Shown piece after piece: positions 1-6,193 of a stretch of DNA of 10,495 bases. The notes under the pieces were generated by a model. It did not search any database and was not told the DNA's origin. It was given only the letters and a program-made list of their open reading frames with translations. Made by a program: the position numbers and the translations under genes. The DNA comes from an uncultured Collinsella sp. (GTDB lineage Bacteria > Actinomycetota > Coriobacteriia > Coriobacteriales > Coriobacteriaceae). Position 1 is the stretch's first letter. Each line of letters begins with the position of its first letter. The stretch lies in NCBI GenBank assembly GCA_937934355.1, contig CALGZY010000042.1, positions 1 through 10,495 on the forward strand. The letters are read 5' to 3'.

Positions 1-24
1 GCGCCGAATGCTCGCCATCGAATT

Positions 25-349
25 TTATCGATGGCCTATTTCAGACTGTAATGGGCAGAAGTATCGTCTGCCGATCTTGCTGGAGTCGGCGATCAGATAG
101 CGCGAGTCGGCCTTGCTAAAGGCGAGCTGCTGGATACGACCCTCATCCATATTAGACGTAGACACGTCGCCATCCAGAATGCCGTTGGCACCGATAAACG
201 CCGTGTCAATCCCTAGTGCGCGCAGGGTATCCTCGGCCGTGGGCCCCACAAAGGCGGCGGTGCGGCGACGGTACATGCCGCCCACCAGGCACAGCTCGCA
301 ATCCTCGCGCGCCTCGAGCAGGCTAAAGGCCGAAAGCGAATTGGTCACA
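25..349 (-). pseudogene. Truncated DeoR-family regulator (paralogue remnant)
   Basis: The 107-codon open frame (GTG at 348) matches only the central sensor region of the intact DeoR protein encoded at 4547-5311, roughly its residues 124-217. At the DNA level 71-349 aligns to 4665-4943 without gaps. I count about 30 mismatches in 279 bases, so about 89% identity, many of them silent. The helix-turn-helix half is absent. Upstream codons on the minus strand continue for about 16 residues (ending KLPSIYVTN), then meet a stop near 396. Downstream, the frame loses a few codons after SKIG and ends about 17 residues later, without the normal C-terminus. It therefore cannot act as a DNA-binding repressor. 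Silent divergence suggests it was a working paralogue before it decayed. It is the same orientation as, and immediately downstream of, the lacE-like gene. Confidence 0.85.
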
Positions 350-440
350 TAGATGGAAGGCAGTTTGTCGGTGACTCGGAGAGCGCCAATGCGATCTCAC
401 GACGGTTGCGCTCATTGTCTCAATTAGATACTCAACGAAA

Positions 441-475
441 TACGGCCCCGCAGCTCAATAAGCTGCGGGGCCGTA
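441..475 (-). terminator. Intrinsic terminator of the lacE-like gene
   Basis: A perfect 15-bp stem (441-455 with 461-475) closes a 5-base loop and is very GC-rich. Read on the minus strand it is followed by a short TTT, so the U-tract is poor. It lies about 35 bases beyond the lacE stop and separates lacE from the DeoR remnant. Confidence 0.75.
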
Positions 476-510
476 CTATACACCGACGAATCAACGACGA
501 AGTGCATCCA

Positions 511-2205
511 CTATTTGGCCAGCTCCTGAACGATCCAGTCAATTGCACCTTCGGGATCGTTGGTAAGGTCGATATACTCCTTGCCCCTTGTGGTGAGCAG
601 TTTAATTCCAAGGCGATCGGTATCGGCCTTCATAGCGTCATAGTACATGCGTGCCTGGGGTGCCAGAACAATCACGTTGTACTGATCCATCGTCTCATAG
701 TGGCTTCCGTACGCACCGGACTGAGAAACCAGATCGATACCCTTAGCAGCGGCACCTTCGCGAAGAGCATTTGCCAAGAGAGTCGAAGTGCCGGCACCCT
801 GGCAAAGCACAAGCACGCGGATCTGCTCCGCCTTGTCCTTTACCGCCTCGAGAGCTTTTGCGACATTTTCCTGTGCGGCAATAGCATCTGCATCCGAGGT
901 TCCTGCAGTCTCCTTTGCAGACTCTTCCAAACAAAGCTGATGGTCATACGCCTTGCAGAACGGATAGTAAATCACAAAGTCAACGACCAACAGCACTGCC
1001 ATCAATACGAGAGAACGCAGATCGAGACCCGTGGTGAGGAATGCACCGATTGGGCCGGGAAGCGCCCACGGCATGGTATACATGGGGGCGTTCATTCCAA
1101 TGACGTCAATGAAAAATTTACCGATAATGGCGTTGACCATAGGAGCCACTAGGAAGGGCACGAACATATAGGGATTGAGAACAATCGGCATACCGAAGAT
1201 AACGGGCTCGTTAACTCCAAAAATCACCGGGATAATCGATGCCTTGCCCATGGCTTTAAGCTGCTTGGAGCGCATAAACATGATCAGGATAATAGGAACG
1301 ATGAACGTGCAGCCAGAACCGCCCAGACCGCCGATGAAGCTTGTAAAGTCCTGCGTGAGAGCAATTGACGGGCGTCCACCTGCTTGGAAAACCTCAAGAT
1401 TGGTAACGGTATTGCCGTAGAGCGCAGCATTGATCGGACTCATGACAACCGAAGCACCGTGGATACCCATAAATTGGAAAAGTGCGACCGCGCCTTCGAT
1501 AAGCGCCATGCCAGGATAGGTGTCAACCGCGGAGAACAGCGGCGAGATGAGAGCGGATACCAAATTGGCGAACGGCACAGCAAGCAGCTTGCGGCTCGCA
1601 AGATCGATAAAAGCGCACGCAAGGATCGAAAACCCAAATGCAAAGATATCGCGAAAACTCTGCGCAATAGAGCCAGGGACCTCTTTGGGGAGCTTGATCG
1701 TCACATTATGGCTAATGCACACCTTATAGATATTAACGGTCAAGAATGCGGCTACGAACGCAGCGAGAAAACCCTTGGTTCCCATATAGCCGGTTTCAAA
1801 AACAGATGTATCTGCTCCGCCAATCGAGACAACATCGTTCGTCACCGATAGCAAGAGCATGCCGCACATGGCACAAACCATGCACGAGGTGGGGTTGAGA
1901 GATTTACCCGAAGGCATGCGACGGTTCATCGACATGGCAAGTGAGCTCGCCGTGGTGCCGGCCACCATAATGCCAAGAAGTCCCATGGTATATGCATAGA
2001 TTTTATTGAAGAAATCCAGCACCTCAGACGGAAGCGTGATGCCTACATAGGCAGGGAGCGTCGAAAGAAGAAGGAACAGGCTCGAGAACAGCACAATTGG
2101 CATATTCGAGAGAAAGCCATCCTTAATCGCCACCAGATAAATGTTCCTCGAGATTTTGTCGAAGAGGGGCTGGTGTTTTTCAAGGAATTTGACGATAGCG
2201 TCCAT
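511..2205 (-). CDS. lacE: PTS lactose-type EIICB permease (LacE-like)
   Basis: A 564-residue sugar permease that transports a beta-galactoside or related sugar across the membrane while phosphorylating it. I chose the ATG at 2205 because AAAGGAT lies 6 bases upstream; an in-frame ATG at 2235 lacks such a site. The N-terminal part, to about residue 430, is the hydrophobic EIIC domain. It has family landmarks of lactose EIIC: SRNIYL-AI-DGF, GTTA, MGTKG, a KEVP block, GVNEP-IFG and LGMN. A charged Ala/Glu linker (about 430-462) leads to a lactose-type EIIB domain with VLVLCQGAGTSTLLA. Cys468 is the expected phosphocysteine. Length and domain order match lactose EIICB rather than the unfused cellobiose permeases. 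No lactose EIIA (lacF) or 6-phospho-beta-galactosidase (lacG) gene is in view, so the substrate is inferred from family only. It diverges from the 2562 gene across a shared control region. Confidence 0.88.
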   Translation of the reverse strand: MDAIVKFLEKHQPLFDKISRNIYLVAIKDGFLSNMPIVLFSSLFLLLSTLPAYVGITLPSEVLDFFNKIYAYTMGLLGIMVAGTTASSLAMSMNRRMPSGKSLNPTSCMVCAMCGMLLLSVTNDVVSIGGADTSVFETGYMGTKGFLAAFVAAFLTVNIYKVCISHNVTIKLPKEVPGSIAQSFRDIFAFGFSILACAFIDLASRKLLAVPFANLVSALISPLFSAVDTYPGMALIEGAVALFQFMGIHGASVVMSPINAALYGNTVTNLEVFQAGGRPSIALTQDFTSFIGGLGGSGCTFIVPIILIMFMRSKQLKAMGKASIIPVIFGVNEPVIFGMPIVLNPYMFVPFLVAPMVNAIIGKFFIDVIGMNAPMYTMPWALPGPIGAFLTTGLDLRSLVLMAVLLVVDFVIYYPFCKAYDHQLCLEESAKETAGTSDADAIAAQENVAKALEAVKDKAEQIRVLVLCQGAGTSTLLANALREGAAAKGIDLVSQSGAYGSHYETMDQYNVIVLAPQARMYYDAMKADTDRLGIKLLTTRGKEYIDLTNDPEGAIDWIVQELAK

Positions 2206-2389
2206 AACACATCCTTTCATGATTCCCGGGCACACAACGATTTATCCGGACTCAACCGTCGTCGTCCCCGTTTGTATCCACTTATGTAAGTGAATACGTT
2301 CTTGTGTGAAATGTAATATCATTTGCGCGATTTATCATAACCAATTCTTCTTCCGCTTTGTCGATATGTCAAGAATTCAAATACTTATT

Positions 2390-2400
2390 CGGTGAACGGT
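2390..2400 (+). promoter_or_regulatory. Candidate operator box CGGTGAACGGT, copy 1
   Basis: This 11-base box is repeated in inverted orientation at 2466-2476 and again upstream of the gat operon at 5393-5403. With copy 3 it shares a further AG, giving 13 identical bases. It lies 11 bases before a TATAAT (2411-2416) and about 18 bases upstream of a minus-strand TTGACA. The cognate protein is not known; the GntR/UTRA protein encoded nearby is the first candidate. Confidence 0.55.
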
Positions 2401-2460
2401 AGTTGATTAATATAATGTTTTCCCAGCTAAAGGCTATTTTTTCCGAGCAGTACAATAAGT

Positions 2461-2488
2461 TTGCAACCGTTCACCGATTGGATATAAC
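2461..2488 (+). promoter_or_regulatory. Candidate promoter for the 2562-gntR unit
   Basis: A TTGCAA -35 (2461-2466) and TATAAC -10 (2483-2488) are separated by 16 bases. The second operator-like box (2465-2476) overlaps the -35 and spacer, so a bound repressor would block polymerase. The start would be near 2495, leaving a leader of about 65 bases that contains the 18-base palindrome. Confidence 0.5.
2466..2476 (-). promoter_or_regulatory. Candidate operator box CGGTGAACGGT, copy 2 (inverted)
   Basis: Reads ACCGTTCACCG on the plus strand, the exact reverse complement of copy 1. It overlaps the candidate promoter of the plus-strand pair. Inverted copies 76 bases apart (about seven helical turns) would suit a regulator that bridges two sites. 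Confidence 0.55.
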
Positions 2489-2497
2489 ATATTGAAT

Positions 2498-2515
2498 ATA
2501 TTGTTGTAACAATAT
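2498..2515. promoter_or_regulatory. 18-base palindrome in the 2562 leader
   Basis: Perfect 8-base arms, ATATTGTT and AACAATAT, flank a GT centre. It lies just downstream of the candidate promoter and 46 bases before the start codon. Short AT-rich palindromes of this size are typical operators of GntR/UTRA regulators, and gntR is the second gene downstream, so autoregulation is plausible but unproven. Confidence 0.45.
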
Positions 2516-2561
2516 TAGAGACAATGTCACAAGCCTGTCGTTCTAGTCAAAGGAAGTAACA

Positions 2562-3482
2562 ATGCCCAAACGATTACTGAACATGTCCGCATCCGATTTT
2601 GCCGCCACGTCACCCATGGATCTAAAACAGGCGATTCTGGCTTCCGAGGGACGTACCATCATGGCGGAAAACGTACCCTCTTCCCAATTTCTCGGCGGCG
2701 TTACTAATGCAGAAATCGAACGTGCCGCAGGTGCCGACCTGCTTCTGTTTAACGCGCTCGATGTGTTCGATCCAGTTATTGCCGGTATTCCAGATGATCT
2801 CAATGAAAACCCGGTCACTTGGGTGAAGCGAGCATGCGGAAGGCCCATTGGCGTCAATCTGGAGCCAGTTGATAACGAGGCAGAGATGTCTGAATCCCGA
2901 ACGGAAATCCCCATGGGTCGTCGCGTCTCTCCCAAGACCTTAGAAAAGGCTAACGAACTCGGATTTGATTTTATCTGCCTGACGGGCAACCCTGGAACCG
3001 GCGTCTCCAACGATGCAATCGCCCATTCGATTAAACTCTCCAAAGAGCATTTCAATGGCCTGGTCATAGCCGGAAAAATGCATGGAGCGGGCGTTGCGGA
3101 ACCTGTCATGACGCTCGAAATTGCGCGCAAGTTTGTTGACCTCGGCGTCGATATCCTTCTCGTGCCAGCCCCCTACACCGTCCCTTGCTTCCAAGAAGCA
3201 GACCTGCGCGCCATCGTAGACTTTGTACGATCCCACAACGTAGGCAAGTCAATTGAAGAGAAGGTTCTCGTCATGGCGGCGAACGGGACGAGTCAAGACT
3301 CCTGCGACAGCGAGACCATTAAGAAAATAGGCCTTGCAGCAAAAGCAGCCGGTGCTGACCTCCAACATATCGGGGACTCCATGAACGGTATTTGCCTGCC
3401 CCAGAATATCTTCACGCTCGGACAAGCCCTTCGTGGATACAGGCATCAGATCGTCATGCTGAGCCGCTCTGTGATACGTTAA
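2562..3482 (+). CDS. Conserved PTS-associated TIM-barrel-like protein of unknown function
   Basis: A 306-residue, apparently soluble protein with no signal peptide or membrane segment. ATG at 2562 has AAAGGA 7 bases upstream. I recognise it as a member of a conserved family often annotated loosely as haloacid dehalogenase-like or PEP phosphonomutase-like (DUF7916, from memory), usually found beside PTS and GntR genes. The order of blocks suggests an alternating alpha/beta barrel with conserved loops: GVNLEP (97-102), CLTGNPGTGVSN (139-150), GKMHGAG (171-177), ANGTSQD (240-246) and QHIGD (268-272). Acidic and histidine residues at strand ends fit a metal-dependent enzyme acting on a phosphorylated sugar or 2-oxo acid. 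No reaction is established as far as I know. It diverges from lacE and is followed after 72 bases by gntR, with no terminator seen between, so the two are probably co-transcribed. Confidence 0.8.
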   Translation: MPKRLLNMSASDFAATSPMDLKQAILASEGRTIMAENVPSSQFLGGVTNAEIERAAGADLLLFNALDVFDPVIAGIPDDLNENPVTWVKRACGRPIGVNLEPVDNEAEMSESRTEIPMGRRVSPKTLEKANELGFDFICLTGNPGTGVSNDAIAHSIKLSKEHFNGLVIAGKMHGAGVAEPVMTLEIARKFVDLGVDILLVPAPYTVPCFQEADLRAIVDFVRSHNVGKSIEEKVLVMAANGTSQDSCDSETIKKIGLAAKAAGADLQHIGDSMNGICLPQNIFTLGQALRGYRHQIVMLSRSVIR

Positions 3483-3554
3483 GGTTACCTTGCCCACGTT
3501 ACATCCCGACTGAGGCAACCATCAGGTATAACCAACATGCAAACTGAGGCTCTA

Positions 3555-4274
3555 ATGCTCGATACACACGAAAAACGGCCACTCTATTTACAGCTCACCG
3601 ACGCGCTGCTCAAGCAGATCGTCGATGAATATCAAGCAGACGATAAACTTCCAACAGAAATGGAACTCTGCGACGAATACGCCGTAAGCAGAACAACCGT
3701 CCGACTTGCCATGAGTGAGCTGGAGCGTCGTGGAAGTATCTATCGAATCCAAGGTAAGGGGTCGTTTGTTGCACCGAAACGCGTTAGCGAGCTCAATTCA
3801 CTTTTAGACTTTGACTTTGCAAGCCATTGCGATGGCGTTGATCCGGATGCCATCACCAAACATTTCGGCGGCCTCACATCGGGTCGTCCAATTTCCGTAA
3901 TGATGCTCCAACAATTTGGATGTCAAAGTCGCGATGAAATTCAGCGTCTTGAATTGACCTACGAACTTGAAGGCAGCTTCATAGGCGCTGATACGTTCTT
4001 CATTTCAAAGTCGCGCGTTCCGAATAACCAGTTAGATTTTCAGGCATTTAGCAGAATCATGGACGACTTGTCCAAGTCTATCCAATCTGTTAGGGAAAGC
4101 TATAGAGCACGTCAGCTTAGCGATTCCGAAGCCAGTAATTATGGTGTTGCAAAACTTCCGGTCATCGAACTGACTCATTATGCTTACGACTCCGGAGGCA
4201 AACTAATCTCAATTGTCTGCCGCACCGTCTTAACTGGGCGAATCCCTTATCAAAACTTTATTTTCAAGTCCTAA
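3555..4274 (+). CDS. GntR-family transcriptional regulator with UTRA domain
   Basis: A 239-residue regulator from ATG 3555, which has GAGG five bases upstream and gives the usual short lead before PLYLQL. An in-frame ATG at 3537 would add six residues but has a weaker ribosome site. Residues about 9-75 form the GntR winged helix, with [18 protein letters not shown] as the recognition region and RIQGKGSFV as the wing. The rest, from about 85, is a UTRA ligand domain ending in the typical strand pattern ([10 protein letters not shown], then a second strand with [10 protein letters not shown]). UTRA proteins bind sugar phosphates or related small molecules, so this is the likely local switch for lacE and its own unit. 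Base composition is clearly lower in GC than gatC or galM, and AT-rich codons such as TTA, ATA and AGA occur, which suggests transfer of this block. Confidence 0.9.
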   Translation: MLDTHEKRPLYLQLTDALLKQIVDEYQADDKLPTEMELCDEYAVSRTTVRLAMSELERRGSIYRIQGKGSFVAPKRVSELNSLLDFDFASHCDGVDPDAITKHFGGLTSGRPISVMMLQQFGCQSRDEIQRLELTYELEGSFIGADTFFISKSRVPNNQLDFQAFSRIMDDLSKSIQSVRESYRARQLSDSEASNYGVAKLPVIELTHYAYDSGGKLISIVCRTVLTGRIPYQNFIFKS

Positions 4275-4286
4275 TGTTCTTTTTCT

Positions 4287-4349
4287 TTTGTCTCGATCTG
4301 TAACACGTAGCCGAGTTTTTAAGTCCTAACCGTTACAGATCGAGACAAA
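4287..4349. repeat. Tandem inverted-repeat element, copy 1
   Basis: Perfect 18-bp arms (4287-4304 and 4332-4349) enclose 27 bases. The arm core is GTCTCGATCTGTAAC. It starts 12 bases after the gntR stop and sits between convergent genes. The large loop and lack of a following T-run argue against a simple terminator. It resembles a dispersed palindromic repeat, or an operator or RNA fold of unknown role. Confidence 0.85.
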
Positions 4350-4366
4350 CAAGGTAGACCCCGCCG

Positions 4367-4431
4367 AATCGTCTCAATCTGTAACACTAAGACCGGTTTT
4401 GGACGTCTAGATGTTACAGATTGAGACGATT
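4367..4431. repeat. Tandem inverted-repeat element, copy 2
   Basis: Perfect 20-bp arms (4367-4386 and 4412-4431). Counted from the same inner pair as copy 1, the interior is also 27 bases. Three arm positions differ from copy 1, and each is matched by a change on the opposite arm (T-A to A-T, T-A to C-G, G-C to A-T). The interiors agree at about half their positions. The two copies are therefore homologous and pairing has been maintained. Confidence 0.85.
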
Positions 4432-4451
4432 TGATAGTGGAGTCCTCATTT

Positions 4452-4517
4452 GCGCGTCATATCGCGTAGCGCTGACGCGCTGGTTCCCACAATGGCAGGA
4501 GGTAAAAGTCCTCCCGC
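4452..4517. repeat. Two short hairpins between gntR and deoR
   Basis: An 8-bp inverted repeat GCGCGTCA/TGACGCGC (4452-4459 with 4473-4480) is followed by a second stem, 4495-4502 with 4510-4517, which has one A-C mismatch. Neither is followed by a T-run on either strand. They may help end convergent transcription of gntR and deoR, but the evidence is structural only. No gene is visible in 4275-4546. Confidence 0.4.
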
Positions 4518-4546
4518 ATCGCCTGTTAGCAATCCAATAGCGTTAG

Positions 4547-5311
4547 CTAGCAGATGACCTGCGTGTGTTCCTCGATGGCAGTGCGGTCCTCGGCCGAGAT
4601 ACCCGGCTCGCACACCACGGCGTCCAAACTGTCCAGGCGGCAGAAGGTGTAGAAGTCGCGCTTGCCGATCTTGCTGGAGTCGGCTATCAGATAGCGCGAG
4701 TCGGCCTTGCTAAGGGCGAGCTGCTGGATGCGGCCCTCTTCCGTGTTAGACGTGGACACGTCGCCGTCCAAGATGCCGTTGGCGCCGATATAGGCTGCGT
4801 CGATTCCCAGCGCGCGCAGGGTATCCTCGGCCATGGGGCCCACAAAGGCGGCGGTGCGGCGACGGTACATGCCGCCCACGAGGCACAGGTCGCAGTCTTC
4901 GCGCGCCTCGAGCAGATTAAACACCGAAAGCGAATTGGTCACAATGCGCAGGCGAAACGCCGGCAGCATCGAGGCCATCTGCTCAACCGTGGTGCCCGGG
5001 CCCAAAAAGATGGTCGAGCCTTCCTCGATAAGCTCCACAGCACGGCGCGCAATCTGCAGCTTTTCCTCGGCATGCTTAGTGCGCTTTTCGCTGTGCGAGT
5101 ACTCATGGCGCAGCATAGCGTGGGGACGGCCCTGCGCACTACGGGCTCCGCCGTGCACGCGCTCGATCTCGCCTAGGCTCGCAAGCTCCTCAAGATCGCG
5201 GCGGATCGTCATATCCGAGACGCCCAACGCATCAGAAATCTCCTTGACCGAGACCGTGCCCTGCTCCTCGAGCAGCTGACGAACCTTATCCTGACGCTCC
5301 GCCTTAATCAT
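4547..5311 (-). CDS. DeoR-family sugar-PTS transcriptional repressor
   Basis: A 254-residue, full-length DeoR-family regulator. ATG at 5311 is preceded by AAAGGAG with a 5-base gap. Residues 1-57 are the DeoR helix-turn-helix, with VSVKEISDALGVSDMTIRRD and the family signature RVHGGA at 51-56. Residues about 75-230 form the sugar-phosphate sensor, with the phosphate-binding GPGTTV (104-109), IVTNS (123-127), LVGG (144-147) and DSSKIGKRDF (211-220). It is encoded divergently from gatABC, which fits local repression relieved by a phosphorylated intermediate; related LacR and GatR proteins respond to such compounds. Repeated CGAACA half-sites in the 337-base spacer are the likely operators, including one pair 22 bases from its own start codon. 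A decayed paralogue lies at 25-349. Confidence 0.92.
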   Translation of the reverse strand: MIKAERQDKVRQLLEEQGTVSVKEISDALGVSDMTIRRDLEELASLGEIERVHGGARSAQGRPHAMLRHEYSHSEKRTKHAEEKLQIARRAVELIEEGSTIFLGPGTTVEQMASMLPAFRLRIVTNSLSVFNLLEAREDCDLCLVGGMYRRRTAAFVGPMAEDTLRALGIDAAYIGANGILDGDVSTSNTEEGRIQQLALSKADSRYLIADSSKIGKRDFYTFCRLDSLDAVVCEPGISAEDRTAIEEHTQVIC

Positions 5312-5392
5312 TTTTACTCCTTTGAGTGATTTTGTTCGCAGTTATAGTAATCGAACAGTTATGCTCACTCACCCTAAACGGTCGATTTTTCC

Positions 5393-5403
5393 CGGTGAAC
5401 GGT
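5393..5403 (+). promoter_or_regulatory. Candidate operator box CGGTGAACGGT, copy 3
   Basis: Identical to the two boxes in the lacE control region; with copy 1 the identity is 13 bases (through AG at 5405). A related AAACGGT lies at 5376-5382, with AACGGT repeated exactly 21 bases apart, two helical turns. The shared box suggests that one regulator acts at both PTS loci. Confidence 0.5.
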
Positions 5404-5553
5404 AGAAAACTTGGTGTCAAACGTAGAATGACGGATTATTTAGACGCCAAGAGACCGACAAAAAATATGCAAATAGCTGCTCTTTTAAAATCATTTCAAT
5501 CCAATGTTGCCTCAATAAAGCAAATTGAACTTTGCCGAACAATAGAAAACAGA

Positions 5554-5582
5554 TTGACACATTAATTCTATTAGACTCAAAT
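5554..5582 (+). promoter_or_regulatory. Candidate gatABC promoter
   Basis: A consensus TTGACA -35 (5554-5559) is followed after 17 bases by TCAAAT (5577-5582), which matches four of six -10 positions. Transcription would start near 5589, just before the CGAACATGTTCG palindrome, so a bound DeoR protein would obstruct initiation or early elongation. A CGAACA half-site lies 12 bases upstream of the -35. Confidence 0.45.
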
Positions 5583-5601
5583 AACAGGCGATTTAAACAA
5601 A

Positions 5602-5624
5602 CAGATTCGAACATGTTCGATCTG
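5602..5624. promoter_or_regulatory. Palindromic candidate DeoR operator before gatA
   Basis: The core TCGAACATGTTCGA (5607-5620) is a perfect 14-base palindrome, and outer CAGAT/ATCTG arms extend it with one extra T on the left. It ends 24 bases before the gatA start codon. The same CGAACA half-sites recur near the deoR start. Confidence 0.6.
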
Positions 5625-5648
5625 CATGGAACGGAAGGAGTTGCAGAC

Positions 5649-6140
5649 ATGTCCGCAGAGAGCAATCTGTTCTTCGAAGACACCGTGTTTGTTTGCGACC
5701 GCACCACGCAAGAAGAGGTCTTTACCGAGATCGCCAATAAGCTGTCACTCAAAAACTATGTGGCGCCCGCGTTTCTCAAGAACATCATCGAGCGCGAAAA
5801 GGGCTACCCCACCGGCATGGATATGTCTGTTGTCGACCCGGAACTGCCCAGCTTTGCCGTTCCCCATACCGAGGTCGAGTTCGTTCACACCCGTCGCATC
5901 GTCCCCGTCAAGCTGACGACCCCCGTCGAGTGGCACTCCATGATCGACCCCTCGCAGACCTTCCCCGTCTCGTTCCTGTTTATGATCCTCAACGACGACA
6001 AGGAGGCCCAGGTAGGCATCCTCGCCAAGATCATGGACTTCGTTAACGCTCTTGGCACCGATCGCGTCAAGGAGCTGTTCTCCATGACCGACGCCAAGGC
6101 CATCTACCAGTTCTTGGTCGACAACTTTCCTGCCGACTAG
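5649..6140 (+). CDS. gatA: PTS galactitol/fructose-type EIIA protein (GatA-like)
   Basis: A 163-residue cytoplasmic PTS component that takes phosphate from HPr and passes it to the EIIB partner. I chose ATG 5649 because GAAGGAG lies 8 bases upstream and the family fold starts soon after; the open frame extends upstream to 5532 but those codons have no family character. The fold is the mannitol/fructose EIIA type in its galactitol branch. REKGYPTG (49-56) is followed by the active-site block FAVPHTE, where His73 is the expected phosphorylation site. LFMILNDDKEAQVGILAKIM matches the core helix region of the family. It is first in a three-gene operon with gatB (53 bases on) and gatC, and divergent from deoR. 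The substrate cannot be fixed from EIIA alone. Confidence 0.88.
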   Translation: MSAESNLFFEDTVFVCDRTTQEEVFTEIANKLSLKNYVAPAFLKNIIEREKGYPTGMDMSVVDPELPSFAVPHTEVEFVHTRRIVPVKLTTPVEWHSMIDPSQTFPVSFLFMILNDDKEAQVGILAKIMDFVNALGTDRVKELFSMTDAKAIYQFLVDNFPAD

Positions 6141-6193
6141 CCAATTACCCTTAGGAATCCGCGGAATAACCCGCATAGAGAAAGGAATTCATC

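Larger units (their letters stand above)
2206..2561. promoter_or_regulatory. Divergent control region between lacE and the 2562 gene
   Basis: This 356-base AT-rich spacer holds no plausible gene. It must contain the start signals for both lacE (minus) and the plus-strand pair. Visible elements are two inverted CGGTGAACGGT boxes (2390-2400 and 2466-2476, 76 bases apart), a plus-strand TATAAT at 2411-2416, a plus-strand TTGCAA/TATAAC pair, an 18-base palindrome at 2498-2515, and a minus-strand TTGACA (2372-2367) whose best -10 at 17 bases, AAGAAT, is weak. The ribosome site AAAGGA for the 2562 gene is at 2549-2554. Confidence 0.7.
5312..5648. promoter_or_regulatory. Divergent deoR-gatABC control region
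   Basis: This 337-base AT-rich spacer contains no credible gene; the open frame that runs into gatA from 5532 is an upstream extension. It carries five CGAACA/TGTTCG half-sites: 5333-5338, 5352-5357, 5536-5541, 5608-5613 and 5614-5619. The first two form an inverted pair 13 bases apart near the deoR start, and the last two form a perfect palindrome near gatA. It also holds the third CGGTGAACGGT box and a TTGACA -35. Confidence 0.7.

Noticed and set aside
14..35. Small hairpin at the left edge (GCCATCG/CGATGGC)
   Set aside because: A 7-bp stem with an AT loop and no T-run on either strand is too weak to call a terminator.
406..1152. 248-codon plus-strand open frame opposite lacE
   Set aside because: It is the antisense shadow of the EIIB end of lacE, with no ribosome site and no recognisable domain.
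4287..4431. CRISPR array or insertion sequence
   Set aside because: There are only two units, each internally palindromic, with no spacer array, transposase or target-site duplication visible.
4565..5279. Plus-strand open frames opposite deoR
   Set aside because: They are complementary to an intact DeoR protein, and the same shadow appears opposite the DeoR remnant.
5532..5648. 39-codon N-terminal extension of gatA
   Set aside because: The extension covers the candidate promoter and operator and has no family similarity, whereas ATG 5649 has a strong ribosome site.
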